DNA of 64,000 nucleotides from a virus. The stretch's first letter is position 1. Each line of letters starts with the position of its first letter. Positions 7,975-16,275 of the stretch are shown one piece after another. Under the pieces are notes generated by a model that saw only the letters and a list, made by a program, of their open reading frames with translations, was not told the DNA's origin and did no database searches. The stretch covers positions 1-64,000 of IMG/VR virus record IMGVR_UViG_3300043313_001352. One strand, given 5' to 3'. A program made the position numbers and the translations under genes.

Positions 7975-8189
7975 TGCCGGAGTCCAGGCTTGCGGAGGGT
8001 CAGGCGGTTCGGGCGTTCCTGCTCGGCTCCTTCCTCGGTGTGATCAACCGAGGGGACGTCCCGGTGAAGATCCGTCGCTCGGAGGAGTGGTTCGACGAGG
8101 ACGAGATCATCCAGGCGTTCTCGGTGATCACCGAGTCGGGACTCAAGTTCCGGATCAGCGTCGAGTTCGAGGGAGAGGAACCCGCATGA
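7974..8189 (+). CDS. Hypothetical protein, 71 aa
   Basis: TGATG overlap. A short protein with one helix (AVRAFLLGSFLGVINRG) and acidic strands. Unrecognised. Confidence 0.65.
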   Translation: MPESRLAEGQAVRAFLLGSFLGVINRGDVPVKIRRSEEWFDEDEIIQAFSVITESGLKFRISVEFEGEEPA

Positions 8190-8668
8190 GCTACACAGAG
8201 GGCGTCACCGTGCTGGCAATGCGCGACGGTGACAGCGAGAAGCTGTTCGTCTACGGCGAGGGCGTCTACGTGGGTGACCGGGTGATGCCGGGGACGCCGA
8301 CCGAGGGCGTGCCGCCGGACGACTACGAGGCGATCCTTGCGGTGATGGAGGAGGACGACATCGTCCCGATCGAGGAGCACCGGTTCGTGACCTGGTACGA
8401 CGAGTTCGTCCGCGACGGGCGCCCAGTGACCAAGACCCGCGAGCAGGTGATCGCCGACATCGAGGCCCAGCGTGTTCGGCCGATGGCCGACCGGATCCGC
8501 GAGCTGTACCTGGCCAGCCGGATGAACCCGTGCATCTACCTGGACTCCGGCGACGTCGTCTACGGCTACCAGTCATGGTGGGGGCCGCTCGACCGTGTCA
8601 GCCAGCGGTTCCCCCACGCCGAGCGGATCCTGGTGCCGGTGCCCGAGGGCAACGGGAGGTGGAAGTAG
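8186..8668 (+). CDS. Hypothetical protein, 160 aa
   Basis: ATGA overlap. It starts with an SH3-like beta segment (VTVLAMRDGDSEKLFVYGEGVYVGDRVMPG) and continues with a long charged helix (TKTREQVIADIEAQRVRPMADRIRELYLASRM). It ends GYQSWWGPLDRVSQRFPHAERILVP. I recognise no family, although the last segment looks well conserved. Confidence 0.7.
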   Translation: MSYTEGVTVLAMRDGDSEKLFVYGEGVYVGDRVMPGTPTEGVPPDDYEAILAVMEEDDIVPIEEHRFVTWYDEFVRDGRPVTKTREQVIADIEAQRVRPMADRIRELYLASRMNPCIYLDSGDVVYGYQSWWGPLDRVSQRFPHAERILVPVPEGNGRWK

Positions 8669-8868
8669 TGGAGGAGATCGAGAGGCTCCAGCCCGAGCCG
8701 ACGCGGGAGGTCCCAGCGCTGCACCGGTGCCGGTGTCTGATCCCGCCGTACGACCGGTGCCCGGCGATGGTCTCGCTGGACCAGCCGGTCTGTAACGACT
8801 GCGAGCACGATCACTTCGGGGAGAACCGCGTCAGGGACGGCCACCTGGTGCCGCTGGGGCAGCCATGA
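8668..8868 (+). CDS. Small Cys-rich protein
   Basis: 66 residues. GTG start shares one base with the previous stop (TAGTG). HRCRCLIPPYDRCPAMVSL...CNDCEHDH holds six cysteines and looks like a zinc knuckle. Function unknown. Confidence 0.65.
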   Translation: MEEIERLQPEPTREVPALHRCRCLIPPYDRCPAMVSLDQPVCNDCEHDHFGENRVRDGHLVPLGQP

Positions 8869-9131
8869 CCGAGGAGATCCGGCGGGAGGCGATGGCGTGG
8901 GTGAACTCGGTGATCGCCTCGGACGAGGCCGAGGCGTGGGAGAACGCCGAGCAGTTCGTGACGCTGACCACCAACGCCGAGACCAAGAGCATCCACATCA
9001 ACGGCACCTTCGACGACGCAGTCGACGCACTGGTCTGGGCCGACGCGCACGAGAAAGACCTGAACAAGGGGATGGCCCCCGACGAGGACCCGTTCGTGGT
9101 CACCGTGCACCCGGTCGTCCCGATCACCTGA
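8865..9131 (+). CDS. Hypothetical protein, 88 aa
   Basis: ATGA overlap. A compact alpha/beta acidic protein (TEEIRREAMAWVNSVIASDEAEAWENAEQFVTLTTNAETKSIHINGTFDDAVDALVW in outline). Unrecognised. Confidence 0.65.
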   Translation: MTEEIRREAMAWVNSVIASDEAEAWENAEQFVTLTTNAETKSIHINGTFDDAVDALVWADAHEKDLNKGMAPDEDPFVVTVHPVVPIT

Positions 9132-9160
9132 ACACCCAACGACGAGAGCAGAGCATCACC

Positions 9161-9460
9161 ATGAACATGCCGCACACACCCGAGCTGGAGAAGCAGAGCG
9201 AGATCGTGCGCTCCGGCAAGGCCCAGCTGATCCAGGAGTTCTACGACTGGCTGCACCAGGAGAAGGGCTGGGTACTGGCCCGCTGGGTGCCCACCGAGGA
9301 GCGATTCTCCGGTGACGGGATCTACGGGGAGCAGCCGGTGCCGGTCTACGTCCAGCCGGAGCAGCTGATGGCCGACTTCTTCGGCATCGACCGGGACAAG
9401 ATCGAGACCGAGCGCCGGGCGCTGCTAGAGGCCGTGCGGGAGGCGAACACCAGTGGCTGA
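9161..9460 (+). CDS. Hypothetical protein, 99 aa
   Basis: Preceded by the leader word CAACGACGA, found before many starts here, so translation probably begins anew at ATG 9161. The pattern QLIQEFYDWLHQEKGWVLA...MADFFGIDRDKIETERRALLEAV is reminiscent of small helical phage proteins of unknown role. Confidence 0.7.
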   Translation: MNMPHTPELEKQSEIVRSGKAQLIQEFYDWLHQEKGWVLARWVPTEERFSGDGIYGEQPVPVYVQPEQLMADFFGIDRDKIETERRALLEAVREANTSG

Positions 9461-9905
9461 GATGGAGATGGACCCGAAGGTCTACCGGGTGGTCTCGCGG
9501 AAGATCTGCTGGCCGAACCCGGACGCCACCTGCCTGCACGGCGGGTGCAGCTGGTGCGAGGACGGTGGCCGGTGGAAGACGCTGGATCAGATCATGCGCT
9601 ACGCCCGTGGTGCCGGAGTACTGCCGCATCGGGGGCGTGGGGAGCAGGACGCCGTCGAGGCGTTCAGCTACGGGGTGCGGAACGGCTTCTTCGGGAAGGT
9701 GCCGCTGCGCACCTCGAAGCAGGCGCTGAGCAAGTGGACGGTGATCCTGCCTGCGCTGGCGCTGAAGAAGATGGCCGAGGGGATGCCGTACCGGCACGAG
9801 TCCAACAAGGCGGAGATCGCGGCCTGGATGCTGCAGTACCGGCGCGACATCTTGGAGGAGTCCTACCGGAAGTCGGCGCGGACGATCCTGGTGGAGGTGG
9901 AGTGA
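9453..9905 (+). CDS. Zinc-finger-like hypothetical protein, 150 aa
   Basis: GTG start overlapping the previous gene by 8 bases. CWPNPDATCLHGGCSWC gives a likely zinc site near residues 19-35. The rest is basic and helical (LRTSKQALSKWTVILPALALKKMAEGM, RYDILEES-like helix), suggesting nucleic-acid contact. No family is recognised. Confidence 0.65.
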   Translation: MAEMEMDPKVYRVVSRKICWPNPDATCLHGGCSWCEDGGRWKTLDQIMRYARGAGVLPHRGRGEQDAVEAFSYGVRNGFFGKVPLRTSKQALSKWTVILPALALKKMAEGMPYRHESNKAEIAAWMLQYRRDILEESYRKSARTILVEVE

Positions 9906-10132
9906 TGGGCGCGGCAGTGACGTCAATCGAGGGCTACCTCCTGATCGAGTGCAAGTTCGACTACGACGAGGACTGGAGGCTGTACCAGAAGCTTCCCGAG
10001 AGCATGTCGATCGAGCAGGCTCGGCCCGTGGTCGAAGAGCTTGAGAAGACGGTTGCCAAGTCCCCGGACTTCGAGGAGATGAAGTTTCGTCTCGTCTACG
10101 TCCGGGTCGAGACCACGAAGGAGGTGCTCTGA
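9905..10132 (+). CDS. Hypothetical protein, 75 aa
   Basis: TGATG overlap on both sides. Strand-helix-strand layout with YLLIECKFDYDEDWRLYQKL and VRVETTKEVL. Unrecognised. Confidence 0.6.
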   Translation: MGAAVTSIEGYLLIECKFDYDEDWRLYQKLPESMSIEQARPVVEELEKTVAKSPDFEEMKFRLVYVRVETTKEVL

Positions 10133-10611
10133 TGGAGAACCCAGCATCGTGGAGCGAGGCCGAGCGGGCCGTGCAGGAAGTGCTGCTCGCGGACGCCCAG
10201 GACAAGGCCCAGAGCAAGGGCGAGATCCGGATGGGTCTCTCCCTAGCCCGCCGGATCACCAACGCGCTGCGCTCCCGGCGGCTGCTGATCGAGGGGGACC
10301 TGAAGGTCCAGGAGCTGAAGAACTGTGGCAACCACGCCGGGCTGTTCCGGACCGTCGAGGCGGCGATGGTCGCGGCCCAGAAGACGCTGGATGAGTACCA
10401 CGAGATGTACGCCGAGGCTGCGGCCGACCCGGACGACGACGGGACCAGCTACGAGCCGCTGACCACCACGCTGCTGCATTGGCGGATGGAGCGGATCGAC
10501 CACCACGGGGTGCTCACCGACCACCCCGACCTGGGTTGGCCCAGACTGACCGCGCGCTACTCCAAGCAGAACGGCTACTTCACCATCCACGAACAGGAGG
10601 TCGGATCCTGA
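10132..10611 (+). CDS. Hypothetical helical protein, 159 aa
   Basis: TGATG overlap. N-terminal half is helical and charged (SEAERAVQEVLLADAQDKAQSKGEIRMGLSLARRITNALR). A predicted beta segment closes the protein (LTARYSKQNGYFTIHEQE). No family is recognised. Confidence 0.65.
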   Translation: MENPASWSEAERAVQEVLLADAQDKAQSKGEIRMGLSLARRITNALRSRRLLIEGDLKVQELKNCGNHAGLFRTVEAAMVAAQKTLDEYHEMYAEAAADPDDDGTSYEPLTTTLLHWRMERIDHHGVLTDHPDLGWPRLTARYSKQNGYFTIHEQEVGS

Positions 10612-10847
10612 TGGACGCCGAGACCCGAGAGATGCACCTGACCGCAGGCGAGCACTACGGCCGCAAGGCGACCTGCGGTCTCAAGGTCGACTACAAGTCC
10701 GAGGAGTCGGCCAACAAGGCGGTGGCGGCGATGGGTGCCAAGGGCTCCAAGGTGATGGAGGCGTACCCGTGCTTCTGGTGCGACGGCTGGCACATCGGCC
10801 GGGCGATGACCGAGGCCGAAGTGTCCAGGTTCAGCAATGGTCGGTGA
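10611..10847 (+). CDS. Small Cys/His protein, 78 aa
   Basis: TGATG overlap. The motif YPCFWCDGWHIGRAM with the upstream Cys in GRKATCGLK resembles short phage proteins that carry a PCxWCxxWHxGR signature. It is probably metal-binding; the role is unknown. Confidence 0.7.
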   Translation: MDAETREMHLTAGEHYGRKATCGLKVDYKSEESANKAVAAMGAKGSKVMEAYPCFWCDGWHIGRAMTEAEVSRFSNGR

Positions 10848-11172
10848 GGAGGCCGAGCGCAAGGCGCGCGAGGACCACACCACCCAGTGCGAGGACGTCA
10901 ACTGCCGCGCACACGGGCCGTTCCTGCGCCGGATCCGGGTGCTGGAGATGGCCCTGGACCGGGAGCGGCAGTTCAGCCGCAAGCGGCTGGCTGTGGCGTG
11001 GAGCGCCTTCCTGGACCTGGCGCTGCAAGACACCTTGGAGGACGGCACCCCGGTGCTGGCCTACGTGCTGCTGGCCAACCCCGACCTGCGGCTGCGTCTC
11101 TCGGAGGCGCTGAACCCACCGAACCCAACGACGAAAGAGACGACTGATGAGCTACCCGACCAAGCCCGGTGA
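10837..11172 (+). CDS. Hypothetical helical protein, 111 aa
   Basis: Overlaps the upstream gene by 11 bases and the next by 26. CEDVNCRAHGPFLRRIRVLEMALDRERQFSRKRLAVAWSAFLDLAL in outline: a Cys/His cluster followed by a long basic helix. Its end contains the CAACGACGA leader of the next gene, which explains the long overlap. Confidence 0.65.
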   Translation: MVGEEAERKAREDHTTQCEDVNCRAHGPFLRRIRVLEMALDRERQFSRKRLAVAWSAFLDLALQDTLEDGTPVLAYVLLANPDLRLRLSEALNPPNPTTKETTDELPDQAR

Positions 11173-11683
11173 CACCTACACCGCGAAGGTGATCGGCACC
11201 TTCCCTGAACTGCCCGAGTTCCCCTTCGACACGAAGGAGGCGAACCCGACGTTCTACTTCGAGAAGGACTTCGACGAGGCGGGCAACCAGACGATGCGCT
11301 TCGGTGGCCCGAAGGGCGAGGTGGTGGTCACCCTGCGCGACGGGGTGTTCACCCACGCCCGCCCGGACGGCACCGTGCTGCGCCGCGCGGTGTGGAACGC
11401 CACGAACACCTGCTGGGACATCGAGACCCAGGCGTCCACGCTGGCCGCCCACGACGTCTACACCCACCGCGACGGCGTGACCTGCATCCTGCTGGAGGAC
11501 GGCACCTGGTTCGTGCCCTACGACGCCGGGGGCGAAGGCGTCACCTGCGAGCGCGAGCACGGACCGAGCCAGCGCGACGACCGGGCACTGGGCTGGGACC
11601 GGGCGCACACGATGCTGTGCCACGACGTCTACCCGAAGTGCCGACACCGCAACCCCTGGATGAGAACCCGAGCAACGACATGA
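11147..11683 (+). CDS. Hypothetical beta-rich protein, 178 aa
   Basis: Start ATG follows a CAACGACGA-type leader inside the upstream gene. The sequence is rich in short strands (KGEVVVTLRDGVFTHARPDGTVLRRAVWN, GVTCILLEDGTWFVPYD) and closes with Cys/His residues (CEREHG, CHDVYPKCRHR). No family is recognised. Confidence 0.7.
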   Translation: MSYPTKPGDTYTAKVIGTFPELPEFPFDTKEANPTFYFEKDFDEAGNQTMRFGGPKGEVVVTLRDGVFTHARPDGTVLRRAVWNATNTCWDIETQASTLAAHDVYTHRDGVTCILLEDGTWFVPYDAGGEGVTCEREHGPSQRDDRALGWDRAHTMLCHDVYPKCRHRNPWMRTRATT

Positions 11684-12207
11684 GTGAGGACTGGAGCGAC
11701 ATGAGCGACGACAACGAGAACGGAACGCAGGGCGAGCAGGGCGAGGAGCAGAAGCCTGAGCCGAGCCCCTACCTGAGCAGGTCCACGATGCTGCCCGTCG
11801 AGGGTGTCGTGTACTGCCTGGAGCACACCGTGGTGCACGCAGACACCGAGAACCCGTACGGCGAGGGACCGGAGAGCTGGTGCAAGAAGGACGAGCACCG
11901 GTCGATCTACTACCGCGGCCACAAGGGCGACCTCGACGAGCGCGTGGAGACCGAGCCCAACGGTGCACCCCGCCCGCGGATCGCCGCAGCGACCAGCAAC
12001 AACAGCAGGCTCACCAAGGCCGAGCGCGGGCTGGTGCTCCGGCTGACCCGGACGCTGCACACCACCCTGAGCAACACCCGCGAGACGCTGAGCCAGATCC
12101 TCGGCAAGGACGCTGTGGAGGGGCGTGAGAGCGACCCGCTGCTGAAGCTGACCGAGTCGATCCTGGACAAGCTCGGGGACGAGGGCGGTGAGCCCGATGG
12201 ATCATGA
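11680..12207 (+). CDS. Hypothetical acidic protein, 175 aa
   Basis: ATGA overlap. The first 40 residues are acidic and probably disordered. A middle segment with Cys/His (VYCLEHTVVHADTEN, SWCKKDEHRS) may bind zinc. The C-terminal 70 residues are a Leu/Arg-rich helix (AERGLVLRLTRTLHTTLSNTRETLSQIL). ATG 11701 is an alternative start. Confidence 0.65.
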   Translation: MSEDWSDMSDDNENGTQGEQGEEQKPEPSPYLSRSTMLPVEGVVYCLEHTVVHADTENPYGEGPESWCKKDEHRSIYYRGHKGDLDERVETEPNGAPRPRIAAATSNNSRLTKAERGLVLRLTRTLHTTLSNTRETLSQILGKDAVEGRESDPLLKLTESILDKLGDEGGEPDGS

Positions 12208-12331
12208 CGTTCTCATGCTGTGGGGAGTGCGGCTCCTGGCCGTGGGCTTGACTGTCCTCTTCGTGCACCTGCTGCTCTTGATCGTCCGGGAGTTCCGAGG
12301 CCCACGTCGGGAGCGGGTGCGCGATGAGTAG
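12197..12331 (+). CDS. Small single-span membrane protein, 44 aa
   Basis: ATG 12197 reads MDHDVLMLWGVRLLAVGLTV, continues with a hydrophobic run to about residue 30, then turns strongly basic (REFRGPRRERVRDE). It overlaps the genes on both sides (stop at 12331 lies inside the next start region) and has GGCGGTGAG upstream. One transmembrane helix with a basic cytoplasmic tail is predicted; function unknown. Confidence 0.65.
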   Translation: MDHDVLMLWGVRLLAVGLTVLFVHLLLLIVREFRGPRRERVRDE

Positions 12332-12698
12332 GCCGACGATCCCGGTCGAGCCGGTCCGGGTCGGGGACCGCTACGAGCGCTCGGACGGCGCCAAGGTCAC
12401 CATCACCGGGGTCGAGCTGCACCGCGCCGACTACTCGGTGCTCACCGAGGAGGGCACCATCTGGTCCTCCTACACCCCACTGCCAGTGCCGGAGACCTGG
12501 ACCAAGATCGCCTCCGGGCCAGTGCCGGAACGGCAGAAGAACTACTGCGTCACGCACCCGCTGCGCGAGGCCGAGCCGGGCCAGATCTTCTGCCCGGACT
12601 GCATCGACCAGGTGGCCGGGAGCTGGTCGAAGTACGCGCCGGACGAGGCCGCGGACCTGGTCGAGCACATGCTCTCGGAGCAGAAGGGGAAGTCGTGA
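12324..12698 (+). CDS. Hypothetical protein sharing a domain with the next gene
   Basis: 124 residues. Residues about 8-60 (VEPVRVGDRYERSDGAKVTITGVE... to PLPVPETWTKIA) align with the N-terminus of the following HTH protein (VKKGDRFAAMGAVAEVL... to PLPLPSDWRRLA), so the two arose by duplication. The C-terminal part carries Cys/His pairs (YCVTHPLRE, IFCPDCIDQ), a probable zinc ribbon. Confidence 0.7.
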   Translation: MSRPTIPVEPVRVGDRYERSDGAKVTITGVELHRADYSVLTEEGTIWSSYTPLPVPETWTKIASGPVPERQKNYCVTHPLREAEPGQIFCPDCIDQVAGSWSKYAPDEAADLVEHMLSEQKGKS

Positions 12699-13177
12699 GC
12701 AAGATGGAGGACGTGACGGAGAAGGTGGTCAAGAAGGGCGACCGGTTCGCCGCGATGGGGGCGGTGGCCGAGGTGCTGCGGGCCGGGAAGAAGTGGGCCG
12801 ACATCGAGGTGCGGCAAACGGGCGGCGCGACCTGGCGCAAGCGGCAGCCGCTGCCGCTGCCCTCGGACTGGCGACGGCTGGCGCCGCGCCAGGAGGTGGC
12901 GATCTGGGAGCCGCAGTGGACCATCCATCCCGGCGTGCACTGGCGCGAGATCATCGAGGAGTCCGGGAGGTCCCAGGCGAAGGTGGCCGAGGAGATGGGC
13001 GTCTCGGAGAAGCACCTGTCCCAGATCCTGACCTGCACGGTGATGCCCGGCGTGGAGGCGACGATGAAGTTCGCCTCGGTGATGGAGGTCTCGCCGCGGC
13101 TGCTCTGGCGGCTGGCCTGCGACCACAAGCTGGACCTGGCGCTGGGCAAGACCGACCTGACCAAGGATTACCTCTGA
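12695..13177 (+). CDS. HigA-like HTH protein
   Basis: 160 residues. The N-terminal 65 residues are the domain shared with the upstream protein. Residues about 75-150 (IHPGVHWREIIEESGRSQAK to LLWRLACDHKLDLALGK) follow the XRE/HigA antitoxin pattern, including the recognition helix region VSEKHLSQIL. No HigB-type toxin is adjacent, so it is more likely a regulator than an antitoxin. GTGA overlap; last gene before a promoter region. Confidence 0.75.
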   Translation: MSKMEDVTEKVVKKGDRFAAMGAVAEVLRAGKKWADIEVRQTGGATWRKRQPLPLPSDWRRLAPRQEVAIWEPQWTIHPGVHWREIIEESGRSQAKVAEEMGVSEKHLSQILTCTVMPGVEATMKFASVMEVSPRLLWRLACDHKLDLALGKTDLTKDYL

Positions 13178-13273
13178 GGTAAAGGTATAAAAATACCAGT
13201 CAGGGACAGTGTGGTAGACTGTGATCGTACCGCTCGTGATGAGAGACAGACCGAGACCGAGGATGCAGGAACG
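13178..13273 (+). promoter_or_regulatory. Promoter with TGTGGTA box after an AT-rich palindrome
   Basis: GGTATAAAAATACC near 13186-13199 is a perfect short palindrome, unusually AT-rich for this genome. GTGTGGTAGACT follows (TAGACT at 13215-13220), the same extended -10 as the promoters of 26-49 kb. GGTA/TACC arms flank it weakly. Confidence 0.6.
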
Positions 13274-13471
13274 ATGGACGACACTGAGCAGGAGAGGCCG
13301 CAGCGAGAGACCTGCGTCTACTGCAAGAGGGCCATCTACCTGGGCATCGTGGTCAAGGACGAGTGGGCGCACGCGTCCGGCTCTCGCTGGTGCCAGACCC
13401 CGAACGGCTTCACCGCCACGCCGCTGCGCGCGGCAACACCCACCTACCACGGAAACGAGGACGTGTTGTGA
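13274..13471 (+). CDS. Zinc-ribbon-like protein, 65 aa
   Basis: First gene after the 13.2 kb promoter. CVYCKRAIY...SRWCQTPNG provides a CxxC and a later Cys; a small treble-clef-like metal site is plausible. The start ATG 13274 has CAGGA upstream. Role unknown. Confidence 0.65.
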   Translation: MDDTEQERPQRETCVYCKRAIYLGIVVKDEWAHASGSRWCQTPNGFTATPLRAATPTYHGNEDVL

Positions 13472-13800
13472 CCGACTTCCCGACCCACACCATCACGGTC
13501 ACGAAGGTCTCCTACGAGGAGCCACGCGGCAACCACCTGACCGAGCTGCCGGTGTGCGAGTACGAGATCGACCACGGGGTCTGCGAGGTGCGCGGCGAGG
13601 AGTGCATCGTCGAGGGCCACGTGCAGGAGTTGGGGCTGCACGCCGCGCTGTACGGGGTCTGGGACAGCTGGGACCAGAACAACCGGCTGGAGGCCGGACG
13701 CGAGTACCGGGTCCGCGGCTGGGTCTCGAAGTACGACATCCCCGGCGAGCCGATCGAATACGACGCCGGGATCGAGGAAGTAGGAGATGACGATGAGTGA
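13468..13800 (+). CDS. Hypothetical acidic protein, 110 aa
   Basis: GTGA overlap. Strongly acidic, mostly predicted strands (TITVTKVSYEEP, EYEIDHGVCEVRGEECIVEGHVQELG, YRVRGWVSKYDI). Unrecognised. Confidence 0.65.
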   Translation: MTDFPTHTITVTKVSYEEPRGNHLTELPVCEYEIDHGVCEVRGEECIVEGHVQELGLHAALYGVWDSWDQNNRLEAGREYRVRGWVSKYDIPGEPIEYDAGIEEVGDDDE

Positions 13801-14188
13801 CATAGCGACCACGCACGGAACGGCGCTGGAGGAGCTGATGGCGGGGTGGATGCGCAACGAGGAGCGGTCCGCGGACTACCAGGACGCGCTCGCTGACGCC
13901 GCCGAGCAGCTGCGGGCGGTGCTGGAGGGCGAGCCCGGCACCGAGGTCGACGTCGAGGAGACCGTGCACTGGGGCTGCCAACTGCTACACGAGGACGGCA
14001 CGGTCTACCTGACCCGCTGGGACCCCGGCTACGGCTCGGGGATGTACATCCCCTACACCGAGGAGCAGGCCCGCTACGACGTCAACAGTGACGACCGGGA
14101 CTGGCCCTCCTCGCGCAAGCAACTGGTCACCCGGACCGAGACCGTCACCACGGTGACGACTCCCTGGAAGGTGAGCACCGATGCCTAG
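13793..14188 (+). CDS. Hypothetical protein, 131 aa
   Basis: TAGGAG lies about 7 bases before ATG 13793, which is preferred over ATG 13787. An N-terminal helix (ALEELMAGWMRNEERSADYQDALADAAEQLRAVL) precedes a beta segment containing HWGCQLLHEDGTVYLTRWDPG. Unrecognised. Confidence 0.65.
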   Translation: MSDIATTHGTALEELMAGWMRNEERSADYQDALADAAEQLRAVLEGEPGTEVDVEETVHWGCQLLHEDGTVYLTRWDPGYGSGMYIPYTEEQARYDVNSDDRDWPSSRKQLVTRTETVTTVTTPWKVSTDA

Positions 14189-14618
14189 CCAGCAGTCCTA
14201 CTGCTTCGGGCACTACCTCGACGAGGACGGTGAGGTGCAGCACTGCCTGGGTCCGTTCGAGCACTGGGGGGACCACGACAAGGACTGGCCCCGGAGCGAG
14301 CCGAAGCGTGCGAAGCCGGTGCCGGAGCCGGAGGACACCCAGGTCTCGGGCCGGATCCGCGAGCTGACCGAGTCCGTGGTCGGCGGGGCGCCGGTGGAGA
14401 TCGGCAAGCGCTACTGGCACCCCGAAGACGGGCTGATCGAGATCACCTCGGGGCAGTACTGGGGCACCCACGGGCTGTCCAACTTCTGGTACTGGACGGT
14501 GGTCGAGACCGGGGAGGAGAAGAACGGCTACGGCGGGGAGTGGGAGCGGGACTTCCCGTGCGCGCAGGGCTGCAAGCCGTCAGAGGGCAACGTGTGCGGC
14601 GGGCCGCGGTGCACCTGA
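14181..14618 (+). CDS. Hypothetical Cys-rich protein, 145 aa
   Basis: Opens with YCFGHYLDEDGEVQHCLGPFEHWGDH, a Cys/His pattern seen in small phage metal-binding proteins, and ends CAQGCKPSEGNVCGGPRC. Aromatic strands lie between. It is the last gene of this unit. No function can be assigned. Confidence 0.65.
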   Translation: MPSQQSYCFGHYLDEDGEVQHCLGPFEHWGDHDKDWPRSEPKRAKPVPEPEDTQVSGRIRELTESVVGGAPVEIGKRYWHPEDGLIEITSGQYWGTHGLSNFWYWTVVETGEEKNGYGGEWERDFPCAQGCKPSEGNVCGGPRCT

Positions 14619-14620
14619 CC

Positions 14621-14641
14621 TGTTTACCTATGTGGTAAAGT
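14621..14641 (+). promoter_or_regulatory. Promoter with TGTGGTA box and palindrome
   Basis: TTTACC/GGTAAA arms (14623-14628 and 14634-14639) span TGTGGTAAAGTT, which carries the extended -10 TAAAGT. A CCAACGACGA leader follows. Here the palindrome sits on the upstream side of the -10, unlike most other copies. Confidence 0.6.
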
Positions 14642-14684
14642 TCTGCCAACGACGAAACGACGCAGGACGAGAGAAGGACAAGTC

Positions 14685-15716
14685 ATGGGAGCGATTGACG
14701 CATTCCACGTGAAGCAGGTGATCTGGGAGACGCTGCACACCGCGCACTTCCACCGGTTCGCCGACATCTACAGCGCCTCGCTGCGCGGCGAGGCCCTGGT
14801 CGAGGAGACCGTGCCGATGGCCGAGATCCCGGACTTCGTGCGCAGCGGCGACGCCGCAGTGGCCCGCGAGGTGCGGGTGGCCCGGATGAGCGAGACGTTC
14901 TACGTGGCGCCGCTGATGTCGCGGCTGGTCACCGCCGCGGCCGAGTCCTGGCCCGAGGACGAGCCGGTGCTGGCCGAGGACTGGCCGACCACGCACGGGT
15001 TCATGTACATCCCCGGCGGGGTCTCCACCGTCGACGTGCGCGGACAGGTCAACGTCACCGAGATCTTCACCTGGGAGGTCCGCGGGTCCCAGACCGAGGT
15101 GGTCTGGTGGACCAACAAGAAGTACGACGCGCCGGTGATGCGCGAGCGGATCGGTTGGTCCGAGATCCCGCAGTACACGCCCTGGCACATCGTCGTGCTC
15201 AAGCACGGGCGGGCGCTGCCCCAGGCGATGGTGATGGGCACCGTGATCCCGCCCGAGGTCGGCCGGGAGATGCGCTGGATCACCGGTCCGAACGGGGAGC
15301 GCTCGCTGTACTTCCCGCAGGGCTGGACCCCGGAGCAGCTGCACCCGCACATCGGGGTGGACCGGGTCAGTGCCTGGCTGGTCTCAGCCTTGCGGATCAT
15401 GCAGCAGCCGCTGGCTGCCGTGGAGCGGAAGGGGATGCCCGCCAACCTGCGCAAGTCGCTGATGCGGCACCCGGTCCGGCTCAAGCAGAAGGCGGTCACG
15501 GTGATCGACTTCCGGCGACGGGTGGGCGACTTCGAGCACGTCGGGGAGCGGGAGTACTCGCATCGGTTCCTGCGCCGTGGGCACTGGAGACGTCAGCAGT
15601 ACAAGCGCGACGACGGGGAGTGGGATCGCCGCCGAATCTGGATCCATTCCACGATCGTGGGCGACCCCAGCAAGCCGCTGATCCTGCGCGAGCACGTGAA
15701 TGCGCTGACGCGATGA
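14685..15716 (+). CDS. Conserved phage protein with RRGHWRRQxY domain
   Basis: 343 residues. First gene after the 14.6 kb promoter, with GAGAAGGA upstream of ATG 14685. The C-terminal region (HRFLRRGHWRRQQYKRDD...RRIWIHSTIVGDPSKPLILREHVNALTR in outline) resembles a domain I know from several actinophage proteins of unknown function. The N-terminal half has WPEDEPVLAEDWPTTHGFMYIP and a beta-rich part. No catalytic motif is evident. Confidence 0.75.
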   Translation: MGAIDAFHVKQVIWETLHTAHFHRFADIYSASLRGEALVEETVPMAEIPDFVRSGDAAVAREVRVARMSETFYVAPLMSRLVTAAAESWPEDEPVLAEDWPTTHGFMYIPGGVSTVDVRGQVNVTEIFTWEVRGSQTEVVWWTNKKYDAPVMRERIGWSEIPQYTPWHIVVLKHGRALPQAMVMGTVIPPEVGREMRWITGPNGERSLYFPQGWTPEQLHPHIGVDRVSAWLVSALRIMQQPLAAVERKGMPANLRKSLMRHPVRLKQKAVTVIDFRRRVGDFEHVGEREYSHRFLRRGHWRRQQYKRDDGEWDRRRIWIHSTIVGDPSKPLILREHVNALTR

Positions 15717-16267
15717 CTGGCGCGCTCACCACCAGCGATCTCGTACTCATCGACCGGCTGACCAGCTGGACGGACTGGCACCACCTCATCAACCTTCCGC
15801 CCCGAGGACAGCATGTCGTGCGCCATGACCCAGGCGTCTACATGTTCCGGTTCGACTACGAGCCTGACGTCGTCGGCTACATCGGCAAGTCCCGCGACAT
15901 CCGGTCCCGCATGGGTCAGTACCGTCGCGGCGACAACCTGTTGCGGCCACCCTGCTACCAGGTGATCGACGCCGCCCGAGTCACGGGATCCGACGAGTGG
16001 CTCACGGGACCTGACGACCGGCCTGTCAGCAACAGGGTCCGGATGCGTCTGATGCGCCCTCCAGAGGATGTTTCGCCGTGGCTCGCGCTTGAAGCCTATC
16101 GTGAGGCGCTGCCCTGGTCGGGGCTCCAGGTCAAGATCGGGTACGCCCACGAGGACCAGATCCTGACCCTGGAGCGGCTGCTGATCCACCTCTACGACCC
16201 GCCGTGGAACCACCCGACCTACAGCAGGCAGCGCCATATTTTCGACGCGCCTGCATCCAGCCGCTAG
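15713..16267 (+). CDS. GIY-YIG endonuclease
   Basis: 184 residues. GVY (41-43) and GYIG (55-58) form the two core strands, followed by the conserved arginine region RDIRSRM. A late Glu in LTLERLLIHLY and the Asn in DPPWNHP complete the GIY-YIG active-site pattern. No DNA-binding domain typical of long homing enzymes is attached. It could be a homing or free-standing mobile nuclease, or a DNA-processing enzyme. ATGA overlap with the upstream gene. Confidence 0.8.
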   Translation: MTGALTTSDLVLIDRLTSWTDWHHLINLPPRGQHVVRHDPGVYMFRFDYEPDVVGYIGKSRDIRSRMGQYRRGDNLLRPPCYQVIDAARVTGSDEWLTGPDDRPVSNRVRMRLMRPPEDVSPWLALEAYREALPWSGLQVKIGYAHEDQILTLERLLIHLYDPPWNHPTYSRQRHIFDAPASSR

Positions 16268-16275
16268 GAGGAGCG

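Noticed and set aside
12695-13177. HigBA toxin-antitoxin pair
   Set aside because: The HTH part is HigA-like, but no neighbouring gene looks like a HigB toxin.
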